Positions 23,901 through 34,850 of a DNA stretch of 64,000 nucleotides are shown here, one piece after another. The DNA lies in contig CAJQUN010000022.1 of assembly GCA_907163345.1 (NCBI GenBank), positions 3,844,001-3,908,000 on the forward strand, read 5' to 3'. Each line of letters opens with the position of its first letter. The first letter of the stretch is position 1. A model generated the notes under the pieces. That model saw only the letters and a list, made by a program, of their open reading frames with translations, ran no database searches and was not told where the DNA came from. The position numbers and the translations under genes are program-made. The stretch comes from Haberlea rhodopensis (taxonomy: Eukaryota; Streptophyta; Magnoliopsida; Lamiales; Gesneriaceae).

Positions 23901-24997
23901 GAGCAAAGCAACAAGCAGTAGCAATCTCTCTAAGCAACAGGGGGACAAGAAGGAAACTCCTCAAGAACGACTTAAAAGGATCATGGACAAACAACTAAAC
24001 AAACAAAGTATTTTTTTGTTTGATGTTTATTCTAGAAGTGAAGCGCCCGAGCCATTCATCTGCTGCAATATGTTGTGAAAAATAGATAACTAGGAGTCTA
24101 GGATATTTTTTCTTAATTTACTAAGCTCGGATTGATCATATGCAAGGTCGCATAATTGCTTTTTTTTTTTTTTTGCAGTTAAAAAAGATTCTGCTGCTGA
24201 AATGGCTAAGAAACGAGAACAAGAAAAGCAAAGGCTCGAAAAACTTGCAGAAACAAATCGAATAAGTCGATATAAAAGTCGAAGCCGAAGTAGAGGAAGA
24301 AGTTATAGCCGCTCTCCTAGGTATAAACTGTTTCATCGGTTTTGTGTGAATGCCACTAGAATTCCATATCTGCAGTGTATATTAGAGTCAATTTCATCTC
24401 TTGCCCTGTTATAATATCTGTGGAAACCAAATCCCATTCAGAGAAGTTTTTTTAACTCGAGTCTTGCAGCATTTTTGAATATGCTATACTTTCATGAATT
24501 TGGTTCTTTACGCTCTTCTGTGGTTTAGAGCGTTGCTACACACTGACATGACTTTGTCACCTTTTGCATTGTCGTGGTAACAGTAAACATAGAACTTGCC
24601 GTTAGTTAGCGAACTACGATTACATATGAGCATATCTAATTTTGATTTTCTTTCATTTTTGTGAAATTTAGTGTGTTCATTTAATTTTGCCTCCTATAAT
24701 TTCTGTAACATTGGCATGAACACATCTTATCAGTCAGTTTTGCGTTTTGAGGAGTTCAATTTCATGTGTTTAATGCAGAAGGTATAGAGACAGCCGTAGT
24801 CCAAGCAGGGGTAGAGCTGCTCGTACATATCATTCACGATCGCGCTCGCGGTCTCGGTCTCGCTCTCGCTCTAGTTCTCGCTCTTATTCTCCTCGGTAAA
24901 GTACTTCAGTCTTAGGTTGTAAATAGTCACAAGTGCTGGCATCTTGGTTGCTCATCGCTTTTCATATTTCAGGGGAAGAAGGCAATCAAGATATTAA
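20996..24997 (+). CDS. CLASRP: CLASRP/SWAP2-type SR-related splicing regulator, 13 exons
   Basis: Nuclear RS-domain protein of the CLK4-associating SR-rich (SFSWAP-like) family, expected to act in alternative splicing. Exons by GT-AG and frame: 20996-21192, 21511-21549, 21664-21816, 21970-22053 (21967 also possible), 22438-22732, 22826-22935, 23040-23087, 23168-23377, 23640-23738, 23877-24007, 24179-24320, 24779-24895, 24973-24997. They total 1650 nt, 549 aa plus stop. The N-terminus 'MWHEARKSERKVHDMMDAAR' starts the conserved DRY_EERY-type domain (exons 1-4). Exon 5 encodes a long acidic Glu/Asp run. Exons 6-8 and 11-12 encode Arg-Glu and Arg-Ser repeats ('HSRSRSRSRSRSRSRS' near 24829-24876). 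Exon 10 has the conserved 'PQERLKRIMDKQLNKQ'. No frame break. Retaining some introns would truncate it, as is common for SR genes. The exon 4 acceptor is the least certain junction. Confidence 0.93.
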
Positions 24998-25245
24998 ATA
25001 TTCAGATTTGCAAAGGGCTTATGGAAGACAGCACCTCTCTGCAATCGAATTGAAGCTGATTCAATGTTTTGTGCTGGTGTGCTTTGGTTCTCTGTTTTGT
25101 CTTCTACCTTACCCCAAATTTTATGTTGGTTATTCTGCTATCTATGACGACCTTCCTTCAGAAGGAGAATTGGTTAATTTTACCTTGTTGCGGTTGTCTT
25201 GTTTCATGTTAATGCCATAAATTTATATAAATTTTGAAAAACTTG
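24998..25245 (+). other. CLASRP 3' untranslated region
   Basis: Follows the TAA at 24995-24997. It has T-rich stretches and an AT-rich end near 25215-25245 suited to polyadenylation. The open frame 24933-25220 overlaps the last intron and exon and is not supported as a gene. Confidence 0.5.
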
Positions 25246-25985
25246 TACGAGTAATGGAAATTGCTGATACTGTCTGCTGTTTATAATCCTTGGCTCGTAC
25301 ATTGATTGACCTCCGACGAAGCGGGGTATAACTCTTGTCTAATCTATATTTGGATTAGCTGCATAACTTGTCCGCAGATGTCTTTGGTTGTCATGCTTTT
25401 GAAATTGGAAGTTGCACGATCTGGCTAGCCTAGGGAAGGTTCGATTCGACGCTTATAGTTATAGCATCAAATTATGAGTTCACAGTGACGAGTAATATTG
25501 TATCCAAATGGTTCACGAGATTCATGTATTTAGACCTCAAAATCACCATCAAGTAATCCAAATGGTCCACAGGATTCATCTATTTTAAAAAAAAATTGCT
25601 CAACTTAAATAGGATTTTAATATATTTTTATTATATGGTTTCAATACTTTTCATTTTGTTCCTCATGATAATAAAATGGGGGAATTGCAAGGAAGTACCC
25701 TTTTGGGAAACTTAATTCACTTGAGTCTTGAGAAAAAATAATAATGTAGAAAAATCCAATTTTGATAAACTTTTATTCAAATAAGTCCAATTTCAAAATT
25801 TCAAATCAATTTGGTGTTTTATTTTGACTCTTTTACCCCCTCAATGGTGGTGAGTTGCATTCTACTCCCTAAGCTTTTGTTTTATTTATAAAGAAGCCTC
25901 TATATGATATTTAATTATATTTTATATCCTTGTACTTATAAAAAAGTGCATTTAACTTCTTCTTTTTACAAGTCCTCGTTTTTTG
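25246..25985. other. intergenic; contains a copy of a terminal repeat (25676-25790)
   Basis: Two near copies of 'CCAAATGGTTCACGAGATTC' occur at about 25505 and 25558. At 25676-25790 the sequence 'GGGGGAATTGCAAGGAAGTA' and what follows resembles the inverted right end of the element at 52231-54272, including 'TTAATTCA', 'AGTCTTGA' and 'AAAAAATAATAATGT'. It marks a degenerate member of the same family. No genes. Confidence 0.5.
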
Positions 25986-26002
25986 CGATCTTTGGCACAA
26001 AA

Positions 26003-26014
26003 TGGTATCAGAGC
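26003..26014 (+). promoter_or_regulatory. primer-binding site of the pararetrovirus (TGGTATCAGAGC)
   Basis: TGGTATCAGAGC is the exact complement of the 3' end of plant initiator tRNA-Met, the minus-strand primer site used by all plant caulimovirids. It lies 66 bp before the first small frame, as expected for a leader end. Confidence 0.9.
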
Positions 26015-26079
26015 CTAGGTTTATTCTGGAAATATTATAATAATATCTTGAATATTAATTTGTAACATATACAGAGGAG

Positions 26080-26403
26080 ATGATTCAAGAAATTATGGAC
26101 CCGAACGAATGTTCGAAGTGTCATTCATACATGTGGTACTTCCAAAAATTGGAAGCATTAAATCAGAAGCATATGGCAGAAGCTCAACGCTTCAACCATA
26201 AGTGGATACTTTTAGGAGGAACCGGATTATGCACACCCGGCATAAACCACTACAAGAAACTAGAGATGATGGCTAAGAGGCTCCATCAAATGAACCTCAA
26301 ACTACAGTTTGAATTAGCCGAACTTCAGGAAGACGATCATCATGAACATGAGGACGTTGTTCCAAGCCCCAATGATCCAACAGGGTCCGGACCAGATGAT
26401 TAG
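26080..26403 (+). pseudogene. small pararetroviral frame, 107 codons, acidic tail
   Basis: Open from ATG 26080 to TAG with a Cys pair near the start ('ECSKCHSYMWYFQKLE'), a helical Leu/Met/Lys-rich middle and an Asp/Glu/His-rich end. I recognise no named family. Position right after the primer site matches the first small frame of caulimovirid genomes. The next frame starts one base after the stop region, a tight spacing that suggests original translational coupling. Confidence 0.55.
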
Positions 26404-26404
26404 G

Positions 26405-26662
26405 ATGAGAGAACCAACCATTCGAGAAATCGAGCCGGATTCTTCTAAGATATCCCAAGATCTTAGAGAGATCCAAAAGATAGTGTAACGTTATGGCTAC
26501 CTGCAATACCATGTCCCTACACAGATCCATCAGATTCAAAGTCAGATGGAGATTATGATTAGACATCAGGAGAAAATTCTTGAAAACATTCGAGATGTTC
26601 AAACCCGAGTTAAGGAGTTGGAGTCAAGACCAAGTTCGACAGGAAGAAGGAACGGATGATGG
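26405..26662 (+). pseudogene. coiled-coil frame (virion-associated-like) with one stop
   Basis: Opens at ATG 26405 and reads as heptad-rich helix ('IRHQEKILENIRDVQTRVKE'), interrupted by one TAG near 26485. Coiled-coil small proteins upstream of capsid are known in several caulimovirid genera. Assignment is by position and helix character only. Confidence 0.5.
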
Positions 26663-28140
26663 TTACCATCGTCCTATGGAACAAAACCCCATAACACCAA
26701 TAAGGGAAAGATGAGGAGGTCCGAAGGTCTTTGACAGAGACTGAAAAATTATTGCAGAGCACATACTTCCCACAAAGTAATTGAAAGAATCAACCTGGAA
26801 GATCTACGTGATCTTGCTTATTCGTTTGCGGGATTAATCTCGTAGAATTCAAGACGAGAGAACTTGTAACAAGACCTCCACCACAAGAAAGTTTCGGGTC
26901 ACACAATCCACCCGAAGGTGATCAAAGTATGCCACACAGGGAAGATTTTACATCAGCAACTTTGGATCCCCTAGTTGGAACAAGGATCCGTTCTCGCGGG
27001 TCAGATATACATCAAACGCCTTAGATCCAATCCATCCATATGGACTTATGCTCAACATGGATATCTTGGATTTCAAAAACAGAGAAGTTCTTATTGATGA
27101 ATGGGCTTCATCAATGAGAATAGCAGCAGGAACGCTTGATCTAAGTAAAGAATGACTCATTTTACTACTTAAAATGAGTTTGGAAGGATCAATCAAGATT
27201 GTCTGGATATGAGAGACCCAGGTATTAAGGAAGAAGTTTTAGCCGGAGAGTCTCTGAAAGAAATCGTGGACAAGATGGCAAAATTCTGTAAAATCTGTTT
27301 CATTGGAGTACGTTACTTCGAGGGAATGGAGGAAGAGAAGACTAAAAAATATAGACAAGCTCTAATTAGCCTGAAACTACATGATATATGTTATGTAGAC
27401 GAGTATATCAAACTCTTTACAAAGTATAGATAGAAGGCAAAGATAGAAGAAAAAGATGCAACATAACTGTTCTTTGCCAAAATACTGAGCCCATGGAGAG
27501 AAATGCTTATCCAAAAATATGCACCTCATGCAATCGAGTCGGTGTCTAGAAGGGTACCATTTCTTAAGGTAAAGCTCGCGGAGTGGTACTACCAAGAAAA
27601 ACTCCAAATTAATTACAAGAAGCTCAGAGGAATCAACAAAACAGCTCTTCTTTGTTGTACATGAAATGATATCCCTACAATCATTGGAAACTACCCCCAA
27701 AGGCGAAAGATGAAAAAGCACAGAGCTCATCCTTATGCCCGAGGAAGTAGTTCAAGAAGAAGTAGGTCTTCATGGAGACCTAGAAAAAACAGAAAGCCCA
27801 AAGTTACAGATCTGGGCAAAGATCAGGACCAACAAGGAGTAGAACCTTATCAACATGTTCTAATCAAGCGAGTTCGAGCAGAACACCAATAAAATAGAAC
27901 TTTCAAACGCACTCATACTCGTGCAAATGAAAGTTTCAGAGAGTGTAACTGCTGGACATGCGGAGTAAAATAACATATCTCTATAGATTGTCCAGAAAAC
28001 CAAAGCCCTGGAGTAAGGCAGTTCGAGCATACCAAGGAGTTTGAGGATGCTGTCTATTTCCAGGATTTGGTACATATGTATCAATTTGAGGATATTCCCT
28101 ACGAAGAAGATATCTATTCTGATGGAGGTGAATCCAGCTC
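26663..28140 (+). pseudogene. pararetroviral capsid protein relic
   Basis: Broken frames carry capsid-type blocks: an 'LDFKNREVLIDEW' segment near 27063, 'CKICFIGVRYFEGME' near 27285, Arg-rich basic sequence at 27715-27800, and a C-x2-C-x4-H-x4-C zinc knuckle at about 27946-27998 with a stop codon inside it. Acidic sequence follows near 28100-28150. At least a dozen stops or shifts. The zinc knuckle and basic patch are the usual RNA-binding end of caulimovirid capsid proteins. Confidence 0.75.
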
Positions 28141-29166
28141 AGAATCAGAGTGAAGGAGAGTTCTTTCAGCACCTGATCATAGAAGACCCGTCTGGATTCT
28201 TCTCTCATACAACTGTTTCTCATAAAATCCTTATGAGGATCATGAAGGAAGAACCAAAGCTTCAGATGTATGATGGATTTACAATTGGAGCAATGAAAAA
28301 AGCCATGGATATGATTGGTTTTCGAAGCAGGAAGCATCAGATTATCCATAGGGTAACAACATGTGAATTTGCGATCCCAATGGAATTCACGGGAAACCAA
28401 ATTGAAATGCAGTTAATCCTCTACAGATAAATCCAGGAGATTAAGAACAAGGTTAAAAGAGAACTTGCTAACACGTTCTCATGGATTCGTATTGGAGCCA
28501 TTAGAGTAATCATCAAGGCAACTTTCAAGGAAAGAATTGATTCGCCACTCAATCTGGCAATCTTCGACAAGAGAATCCCGAACCTCAAAGATTCTTGTTT
28601 GGGAGCAGTTGCAGAAAATTTGTATGCGGACTTTCAACATCTATCCTAGAACTGCATATAATTTGGGAGATTTATATTTCAACAAGGTTCTAACTCTTCA
28701 TCAAGATTTTAAAAGAAGTGATTTGATGAAAGAAGGGATCAGGTCTTACTTGATCACCTACAAGGTGTCATGTGCGCTCTCGAATACTCATCATTCAGAA
28801 GTATTGTTGAGAAAGGAATTCATTGAAGTCCCCAGAATCTTCAAAGACTTCGCCAAAGCAGTATTGCCGGACATTATTGATATTCCGACAATAGGAGTGA
28901 TCAACATGAGGATACAAGATCAACATGTTCTGAACAGAAGCAGGAGCCTTATGATCAAGCCAAGAAGGATGTCTTTCCAACAGGATAGGTTAATCAGCAA
29001 CTATCCGGGGGGGAAACAGAAGGCAGTCTCGAGCAGAATTCAGAAAATCCCCGATGTATTCAAAACAACAGGAAATCTGAAATGCCTAGAAGGCTGGAGA
29101 GAAGTGCAGATAATTTTTGACATTACGGAGAAGGATATTATCTTCCCTTGTGATGTCCTCTACTAG
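28141..29166 (+). pseudogene. pararetroviral movement protein relic (30K superfamily)
   Basis: Short conserved blocks of the cell-to-cell movement protein are visible: 'HQIIHRVTTCEF' near 28336, 'IGAIRVIIKATF' near 28491, and 'NLKDSCLGAVAENLY' near 28580, the core of the family. Frames shift near 28430, 28550 and 28650. It follows the capsid relic and precedes the protease, an order that narrows the viral genus group. Confidence 0.8.
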
Positions 29167-29747
29167 TTGCAACAACCTACAGTTGGCAGGTATCAAGGAA
29201 ACCTTCAAATTGGTGAAATTGATCTAACAATTGCAAGAATTACAGGAAGAATCCCAGAAGAGCTTATTCTAGGGATTGAATTTCTCGAGGTACATAAACC
29301 TTGAGAAAGATTGCAAAACGGAATGGAATTCACGGTGCAAGGAAAGAGATATAGGATCAGAAGACCACCAGTCCATTCTCCATATACATCTCCGTCAGGA
29401 TGTTATATGCAAAGTATCGGGCAGAATATTTTGCAGCTTACATTGACTCAGGAGCTAGAATATGTACTGTCAGGCGCGATATCTTCCCCCAAGAGGTTGG
29501 TGAAAAGTTACCAGCCATTGTCGGAACAGACTTTTCCAAGCGGATCCTTATCCTTAATGAAGGGGTCCAGGGAGCAGAAATAATAATCGACGGAGCATGC
29601 AGTATCCCATGGTACAAAGTCAAGACTCCACCTATTTATTTCCATGATACAGGAGCAGATATGCTGTTAGGAAACAATTTCCTACAGACATTCAAGAGGT
29701 TCACTCAGGAGAATGAGAATGAGACTTATTTTCACAACCCTTTGTGA
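29167..29747 (+). pseudogene. pararetroviral aspartic protease relic
   Basis: A D-S-G active-site triplet is encoded at 29445-29453 within 'YIDSGARICTV'. The second conserved block 'DMLLGNNFLQ' near 29658-29687 is the flap/ILGNNFL-type motif. Sequence before the active site is out of frame with sequence after it. Confidence 0.8.
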
Positions 29748-31245
29748 TCATAAGATTATTGTGCAGCGACTACAGAAGGCTTTTCACAGGAATTCCCCAA
29801 TAGTTTTCGCAGAAAACGTGGTAATGAAGGAAAACTTTGACCCAAAGATGAAGGATCAGCGGAAATTTGGCAAAGTAATTCCTCAATATAGACAACACGG
29901 AACTGGTCAAATGCGAAAAATGACTTTTGATGGTATAAATGTTGTCATTCAGAGAACAGGATGAAGATATGAATGAAGACGAAGAAGAAGTTATTGCAGA
30001 AACCTTAATGTTACTGAAAAAGGCATTACATGAGGAGGCCATGCAACCCGAAACTACCTTCGAAGAGCAAATCACTCCAGATGAAGTAGAAAGGAAGATC
30101 AAGAGGAACTACAAAGAGGATCCTCTAGCATGGTGGGACAGAAATGAGCTTACAGCATCTTTGAAGGTGAAAACTGGAAGATAGTATGAGTTCGTAAGGT
30201 ACAAACTAATCCCATGAACCAGGAAGATCGGAAAGATATGCAGATGATACTTAAGGAACATCTTGACCTTAAGTTAATCTCAGCAGGTGTTTCTCCATAT
30301 AGCAGTCCGAGATTTCTAGTACGGAATCATGGAGAAATTAAAAGAGGAAAACCAAGATTGGTGATCAATTACAAAGGTATCAACGAGATCTTGGAATTTG
30401 ACGGATACTATATCCCGAGCAGAGAACATTTGGTAAATAGCATCAAGAATGCCAAAGTGTTTTCTAAGTTTGATTGTAAGTCTGGATTCTACCAGATTAA
30501 AATGGAGGAAGCAAGCAAAAGGTTCACAGCTTTCTCCACACCACAAAAACACTATATCTGGAATGTCATGCCAATGGATTGGCAAATGCTCCCCAGATAT
30601 ATCAAAGGAAGATGGACAATCTTTTCAAAGATTACTTCAGCTTCATGTTCGTGTATATTGACGATATATTCATTGCGTAAAAAACATGAAAGAACATCCT
30701 AAACATTTGGAAATTTTTTAAGATGTTTGTTACAAGGAAGGATTAGTGTTCCCCGAAAGGAAGTTAGTAACTGCCACCAGACAAATCGAGTTCCTTGGAA
30801 TTGAGATTGATGAATCGGGAATCATCTTGCAGAATCATATTGTTGAATAAGTGCAAGGATATCCGGATGACCTCAAGGATTTAAAGCAACTTCATAGTTT
30901 TCTGGGCTTTGTTAATTTTGCTAGGATGTTCATCAATAACCTAACAAACCACAGGAAAGTGTTCAGCCCAATACTCAAAAAGGATGTTAAGTTCGAGTGG
31001 AATGAAGATCACAGACAAGCTGTCAAACAGCTTAAAGAGGTTTGCAGGCAACTACCAAAGCTTACAATTCCAAACGACGAGGATGAACTGTATTATACAC
31101 AGATGTCAATGATCATTGGTGGGCTGCGGTACTTATGAAGTCACACCAGATGAAGAAGTGTCATGCAGATATTGTAGTGGTCTATTTGACAGCAGCGAAG
31201 TTATCAGATGACACATCAACGAGGAGTTCTTTGCAGTTAGAAAGG

Positions 31246-32555
31246 TGTTGGAACCGAAGAGGGGGGTGAATGAGGTTCCTTAGATACTTTAGCTTTTTAA
31301 AATGAGTTTGCAAAAATGTTGAGCTTGCGCTGCGGAAGACTTCAAGTCAATCGAACGATAAATAAAATGAAGGAATAAATAAATGCGTAAATTAAATAAA
31401 GCGATAAAAGACACGAGAATTTGTTATAGAATTTCAGCAATGAATCGCCTACGTCTCCTCTTCCCGGCTAGAAAACGTCCAACCGAGGTTCCACTAGAAC
31501 GAAAATGATCTTGGCCTTAAGGGCTCCAAGTTAGCCACAATACAACTCTTCCAAGTAAAAACAGCCCTTCACGAGCACCACACTCTTCATGAATCTTCTT
31601 GGCCTTAAGGGCTCCAAGGATAGCCACACAAAACTCTTCTCGAGTTACCCACACTCTTCACGAGTCTTCTTGGCCTTAAGGGCTCCAAGGATAGCCACAA
31701 CACTTGCACCAACTTTACTTGTTGATGACTTTTACAATTTTCAACTTGCGTCGGTGTTGGAGGACCTTACAATAAATCAACAACACCTTCACGATGTAAC
31801 AACACGAAGAACACAAGACTCTCACACAAGAAATGAATCACAAACTCCAATACAACACAAATGTATGGAGTTTGCAATGCTAGATAGAATTTGAATAAGC
31901 AAAGCTTTCTTGAAGTTTATATACTTGTTTCTTGTCTTCAAAATGCTCCAAAACATCCATATTATAGTGTAGGAGGCCCCCAAGGCTCCTACTAGCCGTT
32001 GCTACACTTAAGGCTGGAATCACTCCAACATAGCCTCGAACATCGCCTTGGGCGATCACCATCGTCGCGCCCCAACGGTCACAATCTAGCACACATCGCC
32101 TCAGGTGATGTCCCGATCGCCTCAGGCGATCAATACCACAAATCAATGACGTAGCCTCGGTTGCTCAAAAACTTCCATCGCCTCAGGCAAAGCAGCCATC
32201 GCTTCAGGCGTTCAGGCCATCGCTTCAGGCGTTCAGGCCATCGCCTCAGGCGATCAAGACATCGCCTTAGGCAAACTCCCCCTGCGCGCGAGCCTTGGCG
32301 TCGCTCCAATCGATGTGTGTGGCGAAGCCCTCCTGGCTGCCATCGCCTGGGGCGATGGTCACCATCGCCTGTGGCGATCTGCCCTATGCCTTGCACACTT
32401 GATTTTCTTCAATCATTCCACTTTTTAACCATTAAACCTGTACACTAAGTAAACACATTAGTATAACAAACACAAGTTTTGTTGATCATCAAAACTCATA
32501 AATAACCCGGAGATAAATTAAGCATTAAACTCAAACATGCGTTAAAGGCTCAACA
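31246..32555 (+). mobile_element. solo LTR (1310 bp) in the pararetrovirus, TSD AAAGG
   Basis: Begins TGTTGGAACC and ends GGCTCAACA; AAAGG copies flank it at 31241-31245 and 32556-32560. Removing it brings the two RNase H parts into the same frame, which independently confirms both borders. Contains no coding sequence, a triplicated 'GGCCTTAAGGGCTCCAA' motif (31513, 31600, 31671) and a CGCCTCAGGCGATC-rich block (32041-32390). Confidence 0.92.
32041..32390. repeat. array of CATCGCCTCAGGCGATC-type palindromes
   Basis: About a dozen copies or variants of a self-complementary TCGCCTCAGGCGA core occur at irregular spacing, four in a near-regular 22-bp tandem (32190-32275). GC content is well above the flanks. 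The long open frames here on both strands come from repeat periodicity and are not genes. Confidence 0.85.
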
Positions 32556-32872
32556 AAAGGCTTTTAAAAAATGGTCATTATTTTTACTCGCAAAGAAATT
32601 TATCTTGAAAAATAGATAGTACTAGTGTTAAGTCTTTTCTGAAAAATAAAATTGAATCAAAACCAGAAAAAGGCTAGACTTTTAAGATGGCAAGCTTAAT
32701 GTCAATATTATGATTGTGATATTGTCATTGTAAAATCTGATAAAAAATATTCTTGCAGATTTCTTAACACGAAATGGAGGGACACATTGCTAGCGATACA
32801 CTCAAACAAGTTAGGAATCTCACGAAAAATCTGGAGATCCTGTAACGAGACTTTGGGACTCTTTGTTTCAAT

Positions 32873-33949
32873 GTGAAGGTCGTAGGACGGCTTCAAAGAG
32901 AAGATCAGGAACTTGTTACTGATTACTTACGAGCATGCTTTCGGGATCATGAAGGATTGTTTGAAGTCTTGAAAGGGCACATCCTCCAGGCCGCACCTTC
33001 ATTGGTGCAGAAAGGAGTGTTTAGAGAACGTGACTCATCTACCCAGAGGCAAGGGATTCAAGTACCCCTATCACGAGTGCTACAGATGATGCATTCCTTG
33101 AGGATATACAAGCTGTAGCGAATGTTGAGGGTCAGGTGTTATCACAATCTGAACCTTCAAGTCAACCCAGCACCTCTCGGGGTAAAAAATGAAGAGTTGA
33201 ACCTTAGGCCAATGACTGACAAATCTAGGGTTCAAACTAATGATGATTTAGTTTCTTCACCTATGCAGGATTACCAACGTACTTGGGAGAAACTAATTAC
33301 CAGACGAGGTATCAACCCAGACAAATCTATTGTTGATATCTCCGGAATATATCCTAGAGTTTGGATAAAACCAGGCAGCCATCCAAACGAAGTTCAAGAA
33401 TCGTATGCTTTCGGAGCTCTTGCTTCGGTTTATACTGTTGCACCAGCATTTCTCTGAAATTTCAAAATTAGCAAAATGGATCAGAGAAGATGTTCACGAG
33501 ACATGGGCCAATAATCCACATTTGGCCAGAGGAGATATATTGTAGTTGTATTTTTTTCAGTGCTGCTCCAGAACTAGCGAAGAAGTGCTTCATTGAAGCT
33601 TTTCATTTTATCAAGCTCAGACGACCAGACGGAAACGCCTTAAAAATTATAAATGATGCTCCCAGAAGGTATACCAATTGTGGCTGGAACTATCATGGAA
33701 GATGCAGTTTCAACCAGACGTGCATGGGGTCTTTGGGTTTGTCTAACGAAAATGGACAAAGTCAAATACACATTCAAGTTCTTTCATAATTCAGCCAACG
33801 GCACTTTCATGCTGAATTTCATGACAGGAACCTCCGCAAGATTTGCCGAAGAACTCTTTGAAACAAAAAGAAGGATTCTTTGGGAAAACAAGATTCCGAC
33901 GGGAAAAGAAACCTACCAGAAATTTTGGCACACATTGGCCGATGAATAG
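32873..33949 (+). pseudogene. TAV-like (translation transactivator/inclusion) relic
   Basis: Segments at 32873-33118, 33122-33457 and 33653-33949 form the last protein region of the pararetrovirus. Downstream of RNase H, caulimovirids of the caulimo/cavemo/solendo type encode a transactivator/viroplasmin. Length and position fit, and the central block ('DISGIYPRVW', 'WGLWVCLTKMDKVKY') looks like a folded enzyme-like core. I assign it mainly by position. Confidence 0.55.
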
Positions 33950-34304
33950 ACCATATTTGCCAAGCATGCTCGGAGCAGAAAAAACCAGAGTTTGGGAAAG
34001 GATTCCGATCCAAACCCGACAGATCAGAGGCAGGAAGAGACAAAAGATCTGCTGACAAGAAAGCCTGTTTTCCTAAAGCACGGGGACCATAAAAACCAAT
34101 AATGTAAAGATTCCCTGACAGAGAAAAAGGCGTGGACTATTAAAAGATAGTGCGGATGCTGTGCAACGCACTCGAACAAAAATAATGGACCACTCACGAG
34201 AACAGTTGGCACACTCAGATAAAATATGCCAGATCACATGAAAGTTAAGGCGCACTCAACATTATCAAGATTTGGAACCTTAAGTTCAAATCCGGATTCA
34301 TGCC

Positions 34305-34312
34305 TATATAAG
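34305..34312 (+). promoter_or_regulatory. TATA box of the pararetroviral genomic promoter
   Basis: TATATAAG in a CCTATATAAGGCA context, downstream of the last frame, is the position of the 35S-type promoter. Poly(A) signals AATAAA follow at 34589-34594 and 34594-34599, about 280 bp later, as expected for the terminally redundant genomic transcript. A T/C-rich microsatellite (TTTCn) lies at about 34420-34450. Confidence 0.75.
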
Positions 34313-34599
34313 GCACTCATTCAGGAAGCTAATGACATCGAAAATTCTCCCTAATTTTCCGAGATAAATATTGTAGCCTCCAAGCTTTGTAATTCTTCAA
34401 CTTTCATAGCTTGGTAATTTCTTTCCTTTCTTTCTTTCTTTCTTTCTTTTGTAATCGTTTGTAATATTGTTCTATTTGGTTTTAGTTTAGTGTTCTTGAG
34501 TCAAGCCCCATCTTTATGAGATGCTAAACAAGTTTGTCTCCTCCCAAAAGGAGACGTTTTAATGTAATAGATATTATAAGTATTCCAGAATAAAATAAA

Positions 34600-34850
34600 G
34601 GTTGTTGCCCATCTATCTCCCAGATTTCTTTAACTCTTTATTATATCTTGATTATACCTTACGTCATAAGGTAGGAAACGAATAAGGGTTGTGTTGTGCG
34701 GTTTCTGAATGAGTCGGATAACTTGCAGACTAACCTCTCCTGAGGGGCTGAGGTTGGATGGTGAGGAGCCAGTCGTAAAACAGTCTGGGGGCAGTAATTT
34801 TTCGACTGGTGGCGTTGCAACCCACTTCACCCGGTGCCATTATGTTCAAA
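34600..34850 (+). other. leader-like end of the pararetrovirus
   Basis: Non-coding sequence after the poly(A) signals containing inverted GC-rich motifs (for example CTCTCCTGAGGGGCTGAGG near 34735). It is probably the start of the viral leader, whose end would be the primer site at 26003. The viral border is guessed near 34850. Confidence 0.45.

Larger units (their letters stand above)
29925..32800 (+). pseudogene. pararetroviral RT/RNase H relic, split by a solo LTR
   Basis: RT blocks are 'KPRLVINYKGIN' (near 30350), 'SKFDCKSGFYQI' (near 30466) and the catalytic Y-I-D-D box at 30654-30665, the last in a shifted frame. The connection region is at 30851-31090. RNase H starts near 31080 and is cut at 31245 by a 1310-bp LTR. 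It continues at 32556 to about 32800. Several stops and shifts exist besides the insertion. Confidence 0.88.
25986..34850 (+). mobile_element. endogenous pararetrovirus (Caulimoviridae), near genome length, degenerate
   Basis: Plus-strand relics in order: tRNA-Met primer site (26003-26014), two small frames, capsid protein with zinc knuckle, 30K movement protein, aspartic protease, RT/RNase H, TAV-like protein, a TATA box with poly(A) signals, and leader-like sequence. Capsid before movement protein matches the cavemovirus/solendovirus arrangement (established genome maps, recalled) and not badnaviruses or petuviruses. There is no integrase domain, consistent with passive integration. Dozens of stops and shifts plus a 1.3-kb LTR insertion make it non-functional. 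Outer borders are approximate. Confidence 0.88.

Noticed and set aside
32130..32448. Arg/Leu-rich open frames on both strands
   Set aside because: They arise from the CGCCTCAGGCGATC repeat period inside a solo LTR; no start context or family resemblance.
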